DNA from: BS750m-G69 sp964441235
GTDB taxonomy: Bacteria > Fidelibacterota > UBA2242
NCBI GenBank assembly: GCA_964441235.1
Contig: CAYTUQ010000051.1
Span: forward strand, 1 to 28,327
DNA: 28,327 nucleotides
Reading direction: 5' to 3'
Within the stretch, counting starts at the first letter, position 1, and each line of letters opens with the position of its first letter. Below are positions 6,721 through 14,110 of the stretch, in pieces. Below the pieces are notes generated by a model, which was given only the letters and a program-made list of their open reading frames with translations, was not told the DNA's origin and searched no databases. The translations under genes and the position numbers were made by a program.

Positions 6721-8216
6721 CTTGAATACTTGTGAAGTTTTTGTTCCTCTTCGGAAGCCATTCTGATAGAAATACGTCCAACCCAGATTTCAAAATCAGA
6801 TTTAATGGGAAGGAATGTTGGAGCTTCTCTGAACCATCCTCGGAACCTACCTGTAAATCCGACAATACCTTTATAGTAATTTTCACCAGAAATTAACTGT
6901 ACTTGTTCTTCTTTACCTCTACATATCACCGGTTCTTTTTTATTTTCGAATACTATATCAGAGATTACAAAGTTCTCATCAATGATTGTCATAACACGTT
7001 CATTTCTCTGTTCTTTTACGAGTTGACGGGAATAAAAAAGTATAGAAGTTCCGTCTATTGTGTTATCAGGTAAGTGTTTCTCTAAATATTCAATATGGCC
7101 ATCTTCTCTTACTGCTCTGCAAACGAATTTTCCTTCTTCTCTGTAAAAATCATATACTTTTTCATCTATAATCTTATTCTCTCGTATGTGAAGGAAATGC
7201 TGAAGGACTTGCTTTGTATTTTGGTCAATAATTGTGATGTAATCACTGTGTAGCGATGCAATGAATTCCAGAGCAGGGTTAGAGTCGAGACTGAAAATTA
7301 CTTTATATGAATCGTGACCTTTGAAATTAAGTGTCTCTGCAATAACAGTGTGCAGTTCGCCAACTTTTATAGGTCCCCAATAAACGTTGTATAAAACGTT
7401 TTCTCCAACGGGTAAAAACCTGCTTGATGAATCTCCGTAAGGGATAGGGTAAAAATCGTGTGTATATGGATTTGCTATATCTCTTTCTTGAAGCCACTTT
7501 ATTGTTCTGGCTGCTTCAGGATGATTCGGAAACAGATAGGCAAAAAGTTGGTAATATTTTCGGGCTTCTTTATAGTTTTCAATTTTAATATTGACATCAC
7601 CGAGCAGTAACAATATTTCGGCATCATGTGAATATTTTAAGCCCTTTTCAAGTATTTTGATTGCCTCGTTGTATTTACCTTGTTTGATATAGATATCACC
7701 AATTATTGGATAAGGCAATGTATACTTTTTATTATCTGAGATAGCATCCTCAAGATAGTCAAGAGATTGTTCATATTTTTTCCTTTCATAAAGGTATAAT
7801 CCGAAGTAATACTCCGGGATTTCTGGCATTGGATGGTGTTTAATAGCTTCCTTGAGATATTTAAAACTGTTCTTTAAATTTCTCCGCTTATATTCTATCA
7901 TTCCTTTTAATAAAAGAGCAGGACCATATTTACGGTTGTTTTTTAGAGAGACTTTAATATAACGGTCTGCATCCATATATTTCCCATCAAGAAAGTATAA
8001 GAAAGAGACATTGTAAGCGGGAACTTCTTTATATTCTGAAGAATTGATTTCTTTGATATATAGTTTTTTTGCTTCTTCTCTATTATTTAGTAACCATGAC
8101 TTTTGAGCTTTTGTTAGATTTGCTAAAGGAGTTTCAACAATCGAGCTGAAGAGAATAACAGGAGAGAATAGTAAGATAGAAGTGATTAATAAGTTTGATA
8201 ATGCAAATTTCTTCAT
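6717..8216 (-). CDS. TPR protein with C-terminal DUF3108 domain
   Basis: 499 residues. An N-terminal signal peptide (about residues 1-25) is followed by TPR-like helix pairs over ~37-235 (for example IIGDIYIKQGKYNEAIKILE) and a DUF3108 domain at ~265-490 that starts LPVGENVLYNVYWGPIKVGE and ends in a beta-rich segment (FEIWVGRISIRM). DUF3108 proteins are predicted exported proteins of unknown biochemical role, often linked to envelope functions. It is the first gene of the TRAP operon and overlaps tatT by 4 bp, so it is probably co-translated and may help organise the TRAP receptor. The TPR-DUF3108 combination and its linkage to TatT are notable. It could instead be an unrelated envelope protein sharing a transcript. 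Confidence 0.85.
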   Translation of the reverse strand: MKKFALSNLLITSILLFSPVILFSSIVETPLANLTKAQKSWLLNNREEAKKLYIKEINSSEYKEVPAYNVSFLYFLDGKYMDADRYIKVSLKNNRKYGPALLLKGMIEYKRRNLKNSFKYLKEAIKHHPMPEIPEYYFGLYLYERKKYEQSLDYLEDAISDNKKYTLPYPIIGDIYIKQGKYNEAIKILEKGLKYSHDAEILLLLGDVNIKIENYKEARKYYQLFAYLFPNHPEAARTIKWLQERDIANPYTHDFYPIPYGDSSSRFLPVGENVLYNVYWGPIKVGELHTVIAETLNFKGHDSYKVIFSLDSNPALEFIASLHSDYITIIDQNTKQVLQHFLHIRENKIIDEKVYDFYREEGKFVCRAVREDGHIEYLEKHLPDNTIDGTSILFYSRQLVKEQRNERVMTIIDENFVISDIVFENKKEPVICRGKEEQVQLISGENYYKGIVGFTGRFRGWFREAPTFLPIKSDFEIWVGRISIRMASEEEQKLHKYSR

Positions 8217-8316
8217 AAATCAATTGATTTTTACAAATGAAATTTATATTCTTTACATTGAAAATCAAAAGGTTTACGGAAGATTATTTTAATTTTGAGA
8301 AAAAGGGTTTTTAGAT

Positions 8317-8841
8317 ATGCAAAGAGAATTTTTAATTATCCTGTCGAGAGCAATAAAGATTGTCGTTTTATCCTGTGTTATTGCCCTTGTTTTTAACTCA
8401 TTATCTCCTAAAGGAATACCGTTAATAACAAGATATCGAAGGGTTACCGTTAGGGGAAATGAAATTAAAGTCCCTATTTTCATAGTAAATTCGGATAAAA
8501 AGTTTGACAAAGGAAACCGTCAGTTTAATTTTGCTATGCATCCCGCAGAGGAAATTAGTCTTAATGATGCTTTTAAATGTTTTGCAAAAGGCACTGCGGT
8601 ATTTATTGATACAAGGTCTTCTGAAAAGTATAGATTGGGGCATATTCCCGGGGCAATATCTATTCCCATTGAGGAATTAAGTTTTGAAGAGTTTTCGTTA
8701 GAGAATCTTGGCTTAGATCAAAAAATAATTACTTATTGTGATGGTGAGGAGTGTTCTCAAAGTGTTGATCTTGCACTGTATCTGGAAGAGGCTGGATTTT
8801 TCGATGTTTACTTTTTCCTGAGTGGTTGGCAGGAATGGTAG
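8317..8841 (+). CDS. Membrane-anchored rhodanese-like sulfurtransferase
   Basis: 174 residues. A single N-terminal membrane segment (about residues 11-29) anchors a linker and a rhodanese domain (about 78-174). FIDTRSSEKYRLGHIPGAISIP is the classic early rhodanese motif; the active loop is YCDGEECSQS with C141 as likely catalytic cysteine. C146, five residues on, makes a C-x4-C pair that could form a disulfide. It would act in the periplasm or at the membrane on sulfane sulfur or thiol redox. AAAAAGGG precedes the ATG. The gene diverges from the TRAP operon and lies 35 bp upstream of a MauE-like gene, with which it likely forms an operon. The protein ends abruptly at SGWQEW, normal for single-domain rhodaneses. 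Confidence 0.88.
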   Translation: MQREFLIILSRAIKIVVLSCVIALVFNSLSPKGIPLITRYRRVTVRGNEIKVPIFIVNSDKKFDKGNRQFNFAMHPAEEISLNDAFKCFAKGTAVFIDTRSSEKYRLGHIPGAISIPIEELSFEEFSLENLGLDQKIITYCDGEECSQSVDLALYLEEAGFFDVYFFLSGWQEW

Positions 8842-8876
8842 AGTGCCGGTTATAAGATTTCGGAAGGGAGTAAGCC

Positions 8877-9320
8877 ATGAAAAATAACAAATTTACTTTA
8901 ATTGCAGCGTATGCTGTTCGTTTTATATTGGGTTTTCTTTTCCTGTATGCTTCGATAGATAAGATGATTAATCCCGCAAGATTTGCAGAAGTAGTTTATC
9001 ACTATCGTGTTTTACCGATTGAATTGCTGAATATCGTTGCAATATTGGTTCCTTGGGTAGAAGCAGTGCTCGGAGTAACTTTACTTTTGGGTATTTGGAT
9101 AGAGACAACTGCTTTAATATTAAGCTGTGTGACACTATTTTTTATTGTTTTGATGATTAGTGCAATTGCGAGGGGTTTAAATATAGAATGTGGCTGTTTT
9201 TCACTTGATCCTGAAGGCTCATTGATAAGCTGGAAGCGCATTATTGAAGATGTCTTTATGTTTATTGGTAGTCTATTTTTGTTTTTTCGGGCTGTGAGTA
9301 GCACGCAATTAAAAAGGTGA
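8877..9320 (+). CDS. MauE/DoxX-like four-helix membrane protein
   Basis: 147 residues with four membrane segments (about 10-28, 48-72, 76-98 and 118-138). RFILGFLFLYASIDKMINPARFA is the DoxX/MauE start, and VLPIELLNIVAILVPWVEAVLG plus IECGCFSLD form the MauE-type signature with a CxC pair facing one side of the membrane. MauE relatives are thought to support disulfide or thiol redox in the envelope, and pairing with a rhodanese fits that. A good ribosome site (GGAAGGGAG) lies 7 nt before the ATG. The exact partner protein is unknown. Confidence 0.85.
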   Translation: MKNNKFTLIAAYAVRFILGFLFLYASIDKMINPARFAEVVYHYRVLPIELLNIVAILVPWVEAVLGVTLLLGIWIETTALILSCVTLFFIVLMISAIARGLNIECGCFSLDPEGSLISWKRIIEDVFMFIGSLFLFFRAVSSTQLKR

Positions 9321-9411
9321 TTTTAATCTGTTTATAAACTGCTTCTTTCATATACTTATAATCATTTTTTCAAAAGATTCAAAAGATATTCTTTTTGTAA
9401 TAAAATAAGGT

Positions 9412-9573
9412 CTAATTCTTCCCTCTACGAAGCTGGATCAGTTTATTAGTTTTTACCCATCGAGATAATCTCGCTCTTGCTTGGATTGGTGGTTCCTTAA
9501 AAAGTAAAATAAGTTCCCCAACTTCAAAGAAGGGTCTTTTAGCAAAGAGTTCAATTAAATTAGCATATTTCAT
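9412..9573 (-). CDS. Truncated AbiEi-like antitoxin (winged-helix fragment)
   Basis: A 53-codon frame starting MKYANLIELFAKRPFFEVGE and ending LIQLRRGKN at a TAG. It resembles the N-terminal winged-helix DNA-binding part of AbiEi-type antitoxins of type IV toxin-antitoxin systems (short helix, then RARLSRWVKTNKLIQLRRG). Full-length relatives are about 200 residues and lie beside an AbiEii nucleotidyltransferase toxin; here the body is missing and no toxin is in the window. A palindrome lies just upstream. It may be a solo DNA-binding remnant that still represses its own promoter, or dead. The identification rests on a short stretch and is moderate. Confidence 0.5.
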   Translation of the reverse strand: MKYANLIELFAKRPFFEVGELILLFKEPPIQARARLSRWVKTNKLIQLRRGKN

Positions 9574-9581
9574 ATAGGCAA

Positions 9582-9599
9582 GTTACCAATTATGGTAAC
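9582..9599. promoter_or_regulatory. Palindromic operator-like site GTTACCA-n4-TGGTAAC
   Basis: Seven-base perfect arms centred about 17 nt upstream of the start of the AbiEi-like fragment. AbiEi antitoxins repress their own promoters by binding inverted repeats, so this is a likely binding site for the encoded winged helix. The link is inferred. Confidence 0.5.
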
Positions 9600-9681
9600 G
9601 TATGCAATTATTATTTTTAAAGTTAATCCTGGAGTAAAAATCGGTTGTGACATTTGAAAATCCAAAATTTTTTGTTCTAAT

Positions 9682-9718
9682 AAAAAAAAACCGAACCAGT
9701 CGGGGCTTTCAGGTTTTT
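9682..9718 (-). terminator. Intrinsic terminator of hsp20
   Basis: Read on the minus strand, AAAAACC-T-GAA pairs with TTC-GGTTTTT around a GC-rich loop and runs into a T9 tract. It begins 12 bases after the hsp20 stop, the usual place for a Rho-independent terminator. Confidence 0.7.
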
Positions 9719-9730
9719 CTTTAGCAGGTT

Positions 9731-10174
9731 TTATTTGACCTTAATCTCAATCTGTTTGGAAACTGCTTCTTCCAGCTTAGGAATTACAATATTGAGTATT
9801 CCATCCTTAAATTCCGCTGAGATATTATCCTGATTCACCATTTCCGGTAATCTGAAGCATCTTTGAAATGATCCAAAGATTCTTTCGGTGCGATTATAAT
9901 TCTTTTCCTTTACCTCCGTTTCCTGTTTCTTTTCGCCGGAAATTGACAGAAAATTATCTTTGATGCTAACTTTCAAATCTTCCTTTTTAATGCCCGGTAA
10001 TTCAACTGTCACGTGAAATTCCTTATCATTTTCTTCAATATCAACGGCAGGTTTGAAGGCAGAGAGAGAGCTTTCTTCCTCGTAAGTAGGTCTGAAAAAG
10101 GAATCAAAAAACCGATTAAGTTCATTGTGATAACCTGCTAAAGAGCTTCTTGGAATCCATCTTGTTAATGACAT
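9731..10174 (-). CDS. Small heat-shock protein, Hsp20/alpha-crystallin family
   Basis: 147 residues, the usual size. The alpha-crystallin domain spans ~40-135 (PAVDIEENDKEFHVTVELPG, then FKDGILNIVIPK). The C-terminal tail carries the I-x-I motif (IEI, 142-144) used for oligomer assembly. The N-terminus SLTRWIPRSSLAGYHNELNR is typical of bacterial class A Hsp20. It is an ATP-independent holdase for unfolding cytosolic proteins. A strong AGGAGG lies 7 nt before the ATG and an intrinsic terminator follows, so it is monocistronic. No CIRCE element (TTAGCACTC type) is visible upstream. Confidence 0.95.
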   Translation of the reverse strand: MSLTRWIPRSSLAGYHNELNRFFDSFFRPTYEEESSLSAFKPAVDIEENDKEFHVTVELPGIKKEDLKVSIKDNFLSISGEKKQETEVKEKNYNRTERIFGSFQRCFRLPEMVNQDNISAEFKDGILNIVIPKLEEAVSKQIEIKVK

Positions 10175-10458
10175 GGCTTTTCCTCCTATTTTGTTTGCTC
10201 AATTTTTAAAAACCAATCTTTTATAGGACAATAGCTGTGCCGAAATTATGTCGAAGACATCTCTTTGAGATAATTATTTATTTTTGGCAGAGCCTATGAA
10301 ATTGTGTCTTTTGAAGGTTGACTATGTGTCTTTGTTATGCTATCTTGGCAATAAGTAAAAATATTTCCTTGACATAAAGTCTTTTTACAATTTTGTTTTT
10401 GTAAGTTATTGAAGAGAATGTACTCTTTGTTAATACAGGGCTTCTGACATAGGATAAA

Positions 10459-10918
10459 AATTAATGCGACTTATCCCAAGTCAGGATTGAGACAACACCA
10501 CAATTCATTGTGGTGTAATGAAAAAAAACAATACTCCATACATAATAACCACTTCTTCCGAAGGTCACGTCCCAATCACGAAGGTCAGACGACTAGTCTC
10601 GAAGAGATCCCTTTGGGATAGAGACTCCTTTGGAGAATGCCTCGGGCAAGTGGTTTTTGATCCGTCAGGAGCCCGTCTAAGCTGGATTTTCAACCGGAGC
10701 CTGACGGCGGTGAGGATAAACCGATGAACCCCGTTAGATACCTCTGCCAAATGAAAAAAACGAATTTATAAATACATTCTATCTAACGGGGTTCATGCGT
10801 GTTGTAGATATTTTCGTAGCCGCCCAAATCACGCCAGTAGGCTGACAGGTAAATTTGGGTGCTGTCTCAATATATGTTAATGGTTGTGGTGGGATTTTTT
10901 GTGAAAGTCGCATTAATT
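10459..10918. repeat. 460-bp non-coding element of nested inverted repeats (multibranch fold)
   Basis: Fourteen-base perfect terminal repeats AATTAATGCGACTT (10459-10472) and AAGTCGCATTAATT (10905-10918) enclose a second closing stem, ATTGAGACAACACC (10486-10499) with GGTGCTGTCTCAAT (10858-10871; 13 of 14 pair). Inside are five arms: CACCACAAT/ATTGTGGTG (10496-10515); AACCACTT/AAGTGGTT (10547-10655, with inner hairpins); CCGTCAGG/CCTGACGG (10662-10707); a perfect 17-bp stem ATGAACCCCGTTAGATA with its complement (10724-10740, 10780-10796); and CCCAAAT/ATTTGGG (10823-10859). No convincing protein is encoded; the two ORFs of 61-69 residues overlap the stems in both strands. It fills the hsp20-folB gap. 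It could be a MITE-like transposon or a large structured RNA. A TTGACA lies at 10369-10374 but no good -10 is paired with it. I see nothing else supportable in 10175-10458 or 10946-11128 beyond the repeat at 10923. Confidence 0.75.
10595..10643. repeat. Mini-hairpin repeat, copy B (inside the structured element)
   Basis: Consecutive tiny hairpins ATCCC-TTT-GGGAT, ACTCC-TTT-GGAG and TGCC-TC-GGGCA, with AGTCTC/GAGACT pairing around the first. It is the same architecture as the other copies, here within the second arm of the 460-bp element. Confidence 0.7.
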
Positions 10919-10922
10919 ATTA

Positions 10923-10945
10923 TCCCGCAAGGGATGCCTACGGCA
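10923..10945. repeat. Mini-hairpin repeat, copy E
   Basis: Two abutting hairpins, TCCC-GCAA-GGGA and TGCC-TAC-GGCA. It is nearly the same 23-bp unit as the one inserted in the S23 gene at 23927-23949. It sits 4 bases outside the right end of the 460-bp element. Confidence 0.75.
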
Positions 10946-11128
10946 CGATTATCTGAGGAGAGTTTCAATTATTATTAACGACAATAGCAATCCTATCTCA
11001 GGAGTCCTTTAATATCAAAATCTTTAAAATATTGATTTAATCAATAATACAACATCTAGTGGTCGTGTTCTTGACAATCTTTAGCTTGTTAGGTAAATTC
11101 CAATGGTAGTAAAATTGAGGAATGTTCT

Positions 11129-11506
11129 ATGGGTAGAGTAAAATTAATAAATATGGTTTTTTATGGGTATCACGGAGTAGCAGAACAAGAAAAGATTTTA
11201 GGTGGTAAATTTGAGGTAGATGTTGAATTAGAATTTGATATGACCTCCGCTATTATGACAGATCATTTACAGGATACAATTAGCTATGAGGATATTTATC
11301 AATTGGTTCAGGATGTTATAACACATTCAAAATTTTACCTTATTGAGGCACTGGCTGGTAAACTTCTTCGTGTAATTTTCGATAATTATTCAGTTGATTC
11401 TGTTCTTATAAGGATTAGAAAGCCTAATGCTCCAGTGAAAGGTGTTCTTGATAATGTGGAAGTTGAAATTTCCAGAACCCGGGAAGAAATGGAAAAACTA
11501 TTTTGA
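11129..11506 (+). CDS. folB: Dihydroneopterin aldolase
   Basis: 125 residues, normal for FolB (~120). It carries the family motifs FYGYHGVAEQE (residues ~9-19), the ISYEDIYQLV segment, LIEALAGKLL near the middle and the closing IRIRKPNAPVKG with the conserved lysine. The enzyme splits dihydroneopterin to 6-hydroxymethyl-dihydropterin and glycolaldehyde in cytosolic folate synthesis. GAGG lies 9 nt before the ATG. It overlaps folK, the next enzyme in the pathway, making a compact folate operon. Confidence 0.95.
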   Translation: MGRVKLINMVFYGYHGVAEQEKILGGKFEVDVELEFDMTSAIMTDHLQDTISYEDIYQLVQDVITHSKFYLIEALAGKLLRVIFDNYSVDSVLIRIRKPNAPVKGVLDNVEVEISRTREEMEKLF

Positions 11507-12027
11507 AGTATTCCCATGTATTTTTAAGCTTAGGTTCAAATATTGGCGATCGTGAGGTATTTCTCCTGAGAGCTATTGAAGAATTATGCAAGTCAAGTAA
11601 GGTAAATGAATTAAATGCTTCATCAATTTATGAAACTGAACCTTTATATAATCCTGATCAAAAATACTTCTTGAATATGATTATAGAAATTGAAACAGAT
11701 TTTGAACCGTTGAAGTTTCTTCACTATTGCAAAGGAATCGAATTAAAAATAGGAAGGGAAATTAACGTGCCAAGAAATAGCCCGAGAAAAATTGATATAG
11801 ATATCGAATTTTTTCATTATAAAATGATTAACACAAAGGAGCTTACCATTCCACACCCTCTTTTATATGAAAGGCGTTTTGTTTTAGAACCTCTATCTGA
11901 AATTGCTCCAAATTTTATCTGTCCGAAAACGGGGAAGAATACTTCACAATTATTAAAAGAGTGTCAAGATATTAGTTATGTTAGTAAATTTGAAGAGAAG
12001 ATAATTTCAAAAGAAAGTAATTTATAA
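11503..12027 (+). CDS. folK: 2-amino-4-hydroxy-6-hydroxymethyldihydropteridine diphosphokinase
   Basis: 174 residues. FLSLGSNIGDRE near the N-terminus, ASSIYETEPLYNPDQKYFLN, and R-NSPRKIDIDIEFF followed by IPHPLLYERRFVLEPL are the HPPK signatures that bind ATP and the pterin. It transfers pyrophosphate to hydroxymethyl-dihydropterin in folate synthesis. It starts with TTG at 11503, which overlaps the folB TGA; no ATG occurs in frame before the conserved N-terminal strand, so the TTG start is required. It is followed by the kinase gene after 2 bp. Confidence 0.94.
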   Translation: MKYSHVFLSLGSNIGDREVFLLRAIEELCKSSKVNELNASSIYETEPLYNPDQKYFLNMIIEIETDFEPLKFLHYCKGIELKIGREINVPRNSPRKIDIDIEFFHYKMINTKELTIPHPLLYERRFVLEPLSEIAPNFICPKTGKNTSQLLKECQDISYVSKFEEKIISKESNL

Positions 12028-12029
12028 GT

Positions 12030-12674
12030 ATGAAAAACCTCTATTTTATTGCAATTGAAGGTGTTATTGGTGTAGGGAAAAGCTGTTTAGCTGAAATGTT
12101 AGCAGAAAAACTTTCTGCTAAACTTGTGCTTGAAAAATTTGAAGAAAATCCGTTTCTCGAAGACTTCTATACTGATCCTGAAAGATATGCTTTTCAAACG
12201 CAGTTATATTTTCTATTGAGCAGATACAGGCAACAGCTTGAGTTAAAGCAAATAGACCTTTTTCATAATTTGCTTATTAGCGACTATATGTTTTCTAAGG
12301 ATAGACTTTTTGCTCATTTAAATCTCAATGAGAAAGAATTAACACTTTACAATTTAATAGCAAAATTACTCGAAAAAGAAATACCAAAACCAGATCTGGT
12401 CGTCTTTCTCCAGGCAAGTACTGATAGAATAATGAGAAATATAAAAAGTCGGGGAAGAACTTACGAGAGGAACATATCTCGCGAATATATCGAATCCTTG
12501 AATCAAATTTACAATGAATATTTTTTTAGATATAAAGACAGTCCATTAATTATTGTTAATACAAACGAAATTGATTTTGTTCATAATGAGGAAGAGCTCG
12601 ATGAACTGTTACAGGTTATAAGACAGCCTGTTTCAGGAACCCGGTATTATAATCCCGAAAGAAAGTTAAAATGA
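12030..12674 (+). CDS. Deoxynucleoside kinase
   Basis: 214 residues of the dCK/dGK/dNK family. The P-loop is GVIGVGKS (11-18). SDYMFSKDRLFA (about 88-99) holds the family's D-R pair after the nucleoside-binding region, and IKSRGRTYERNISREYI is the arginine-rich lid. It phosphorylates deoxynucleosides with ATP in nucleotide salvage. Linkage of folK to a deoxynucleoside kinase is common in the FCB group and supports the placement of the organism. The gene begins 2 bp after folK and overlaps the next ORF by 4 bp (ATGA). Which base it prefers cannot be read from the sequence. Confidence 0.9.
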   Translation: MKNLYFIAIEGVIGVGKSCLAEMLAEKLSAKLVLEKFEENPFLEDFYTDPERYAFQTQLYFLLSRYRQQLELKQIDLFHNLLISDYMFSKDRLFAHLNLNEKELTLYNLIAKLLEKEIPKPDLVVFLQASTDRIMRNIKSRGRTYERNISREYIESLNQIYNEYFFRYKDSPLIIVNTNEIDFVHNEEELDELLQVIRQPVSGTRYYNPERKLK

Positions 12675-12874
12675 TAAAATTTTTATTTCAAATATTGCTT
12701 TTAATATTTCTCGGTAATTTAATTTGGAGAATAATTAAACTGTATTTGCCGAAAATTGAGAAAAGGTCTGAAGTAAAAGGGGAAAAAGCGAAAAAATCTT
12801 TTCATGTTGATAAAAGCCAAATTGAAGATGCTAAATTTGAGGAAGTAAAAGAGCCTAAAGATAAAAAAAAGTAG
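12671..12874 (+). CDS. Small single-pass membrane protein (DUF4834-like)
   Basis: 67 residues: one membrane helix (about 3-20, IKFLFQILLLIFLGNLIW), a basic stretch, and a charged tail with DAKFEEVKEPKDKKK. This layout resembles the small DUF4834 proteins of Bacteroidota, which end in a D-x-E-Y/F-E-E-V-like motif. Its function is unknown. It overlaps the kinase gene by 4 bp and is the last gene of the fol operon. Confidence 0.65.
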   Translation: MIKFLFQILLLIFLGNLIWRIIKLYLPKIEKRSEVKGEKAKKSFHVDKSQIEDAKFEEVKEPKDKKK

Positions 12875-12952
12875 CCAGTTTAAAGATTGTTTACAAACCT
12901 TCGCATTATACTTTTCAATATAATATTAACCCTATAACGTCATTTAGGAAAT

Positions 12953-13630
12953 ATGATACGATATATAGCAACAACTAGAAATTGTAAATACTACATTTGG
13001 TACATTAAATTTTTAAGTTACGTAATAGGGTTAATTTTTGTAATTATCGGATTTTCTTTTATTTCTTGTGGGGAAATGGATAATGATAGTAGTAAAAAGG
13101 AATGGAAAACTCTTATCTTAAATCAGTTGAATCTATATCCTGAAATGGGAGTTCAAGACCTTTATAAGCTTATTTATCAAGCGAAAATGGGACCGGCGCA
13201 TTTAGGTACTGATAAAGATATAATATTAAATTATTTGAATGAAGAATTAGAATCTATTAATGCTGATACTGATATTAATCTGATAGAAAAAATCTCGCCA
13301 TCTGGCAAATATGTTAGAATTAATCTTAAAAAATTTAAATCTGACGATGGAAATAAAATACTGTTAGCGAATGCCATTGCTTTATTTGCAGGGGGAGAAG
13401 TTGAGGATATGGAAATTTTGAGTAAGCGATGGAATATGATCTCTAAAATGGTTGACGCAGGTGAATTACCTTTTGATAGAGAGAAGTTTCGACAATTTAA
13501 TGATACTGTGATTTCTAAGGGATTTACAATTCCCCATCATTCTGAGGAATATCTTAAGTGTTATTCTCCAGCCTACAGGGTTGTATTAAGAAAATACTGG
13601 GATGAAATTGCTCAAGATGTTTTTAATTAG
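12953..13630 (+). CDS. Conserved lipoprotein of unknown function
   Basis: 225 residues. A long N-terminal region with a hydrophobic stretch (about 22-38) ends in FISC (36-39), a plausible lipobox, so the mature protein likely starts at C39 in the envelope. The rest is helical, with a conserved-looking block YPEMGVQDLYKLIYQAKMGP followed by AHLGTD, then ISPSGKYVRINLKKF and a C-terminal HSEEYLKCYSPAYRVV. I recognise this as a recurrent uncharacterised bacterial family but know no function for it. AGGAAAT lies just before the ATG. A perfect hairpin follows the stop and may end the transcript. Confidence 0.75.
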   Translation: MIRYIATTRNCKYYIWYIKFLSYVIGLIFVIIGFSFISCGEMDNDSSKKEWKTLILNQLNLYPEMGVQDLYKLIYQAKMGPAHLGTDKDIILNYLNEELESINADTDINLIEKISPSGKYVRINLKKFKSDDGNKILLANAIALFAGGEVEDMEILSKRWNMISKMVDAGELPFDREKFRQFNDTVISKGFTIPHHSEEYLKCYSPAYRVVLRKYWDEIAQDVFN

Positions 13631-13645
13631 GCACAATCTACTTAT

Positions 13646-13670
13646 AAACATCATCATGATGATGTTTTTT
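13646..13670 (+). terminator. Possible terminator hairpin (CAT/ATG palindrome plus T-run)
   Basis: A perfect palindrome with arms AAACATCATC and GATGATGTTT followed by TTT, 16 bases after the lipoprotein gene stop. It is AT-rich and so weak, but the position suits an intrinsic terminator. Confidence 0.45.
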
Positions 13671-13684
13671 AAAGTTATTTTACT

Positions 13685-14110
13685 ATGTTTGTCATAACAC
13701 TAATTATTACATTTCTTATTGGAATTGAAATTGCCTTTGTTCAGATAAAATTTCATGAGCGAAGTTTAAAAATCCGTACATTTAAAGTTTTGGGCTTAAC
13801 GGTAATTTTATCAATTACTATTGGATATTTATTCTATCATTTTGGGCTTATTAACAGCCTATTTTTTTATTTAATGTTAATTATTGCCGGTGTATCTGTT
13901 GGACTTTTTATATTATTAGAGCGTTTGGTTCTAAAATTTTGGTGGATGGTTGTTGTAACTGGTGTACTGACGGGTGTTATTAGTTTTATTTTGATGAAGC
14001 AAAATTCCTCAATCGCTGCATCTGAATCTTTCACAGCAGGTATAGTTCTTAGTTTGGGATATTTAACCTACGGTTACTTCCAGAGAATATGGCAAAGAAC
14101 TGATGACTAA
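13685..14110 (+). CDS. Small membrane protein of unknown function
   Basis: 141 residues with about five hydrophobic segments (roughly 1-18, 36-52, 55-78, 82-102 and 115-132). It has no catalytic motif that I can see and I do not recognise the family. It overlaps the RmlD-like reductase gene by 8 bp, so the two are probably co-translated. No clear ribosome site precedes the ATG. A role in envelope or polysaccharide biology is only suggested by the neighbour. Confidence 0.7.
   Translation: MFVITLIITFLIGIEIAFVQIKFHERSLKIRTFKVLGLTVILSITIGYLFYHFGLINSLFFYLMLIIAGVSVGLFILLERLVLKFWWMVVVTGVLTGVISFILMKQNSSIAASESFTAGIVLSLGYLTYGYFQRIWQRTDD

Noticed and set aside
10369..10391. Sigma-70 promoter for the structured element (TTGACA with TACAAT)
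   Set aside because: The spacer is only 11 bp, too short for a standard promoter, so only the TTGACA is noted.
10518..10750. Two overlapping ORFs of 69 (plus) and 61 (minus) codons inside the 460-bp element
   Set aside because: Both are antisense to each other and coincide with the stem-rich repeat; no ribosome site or recognisable domain supports either.
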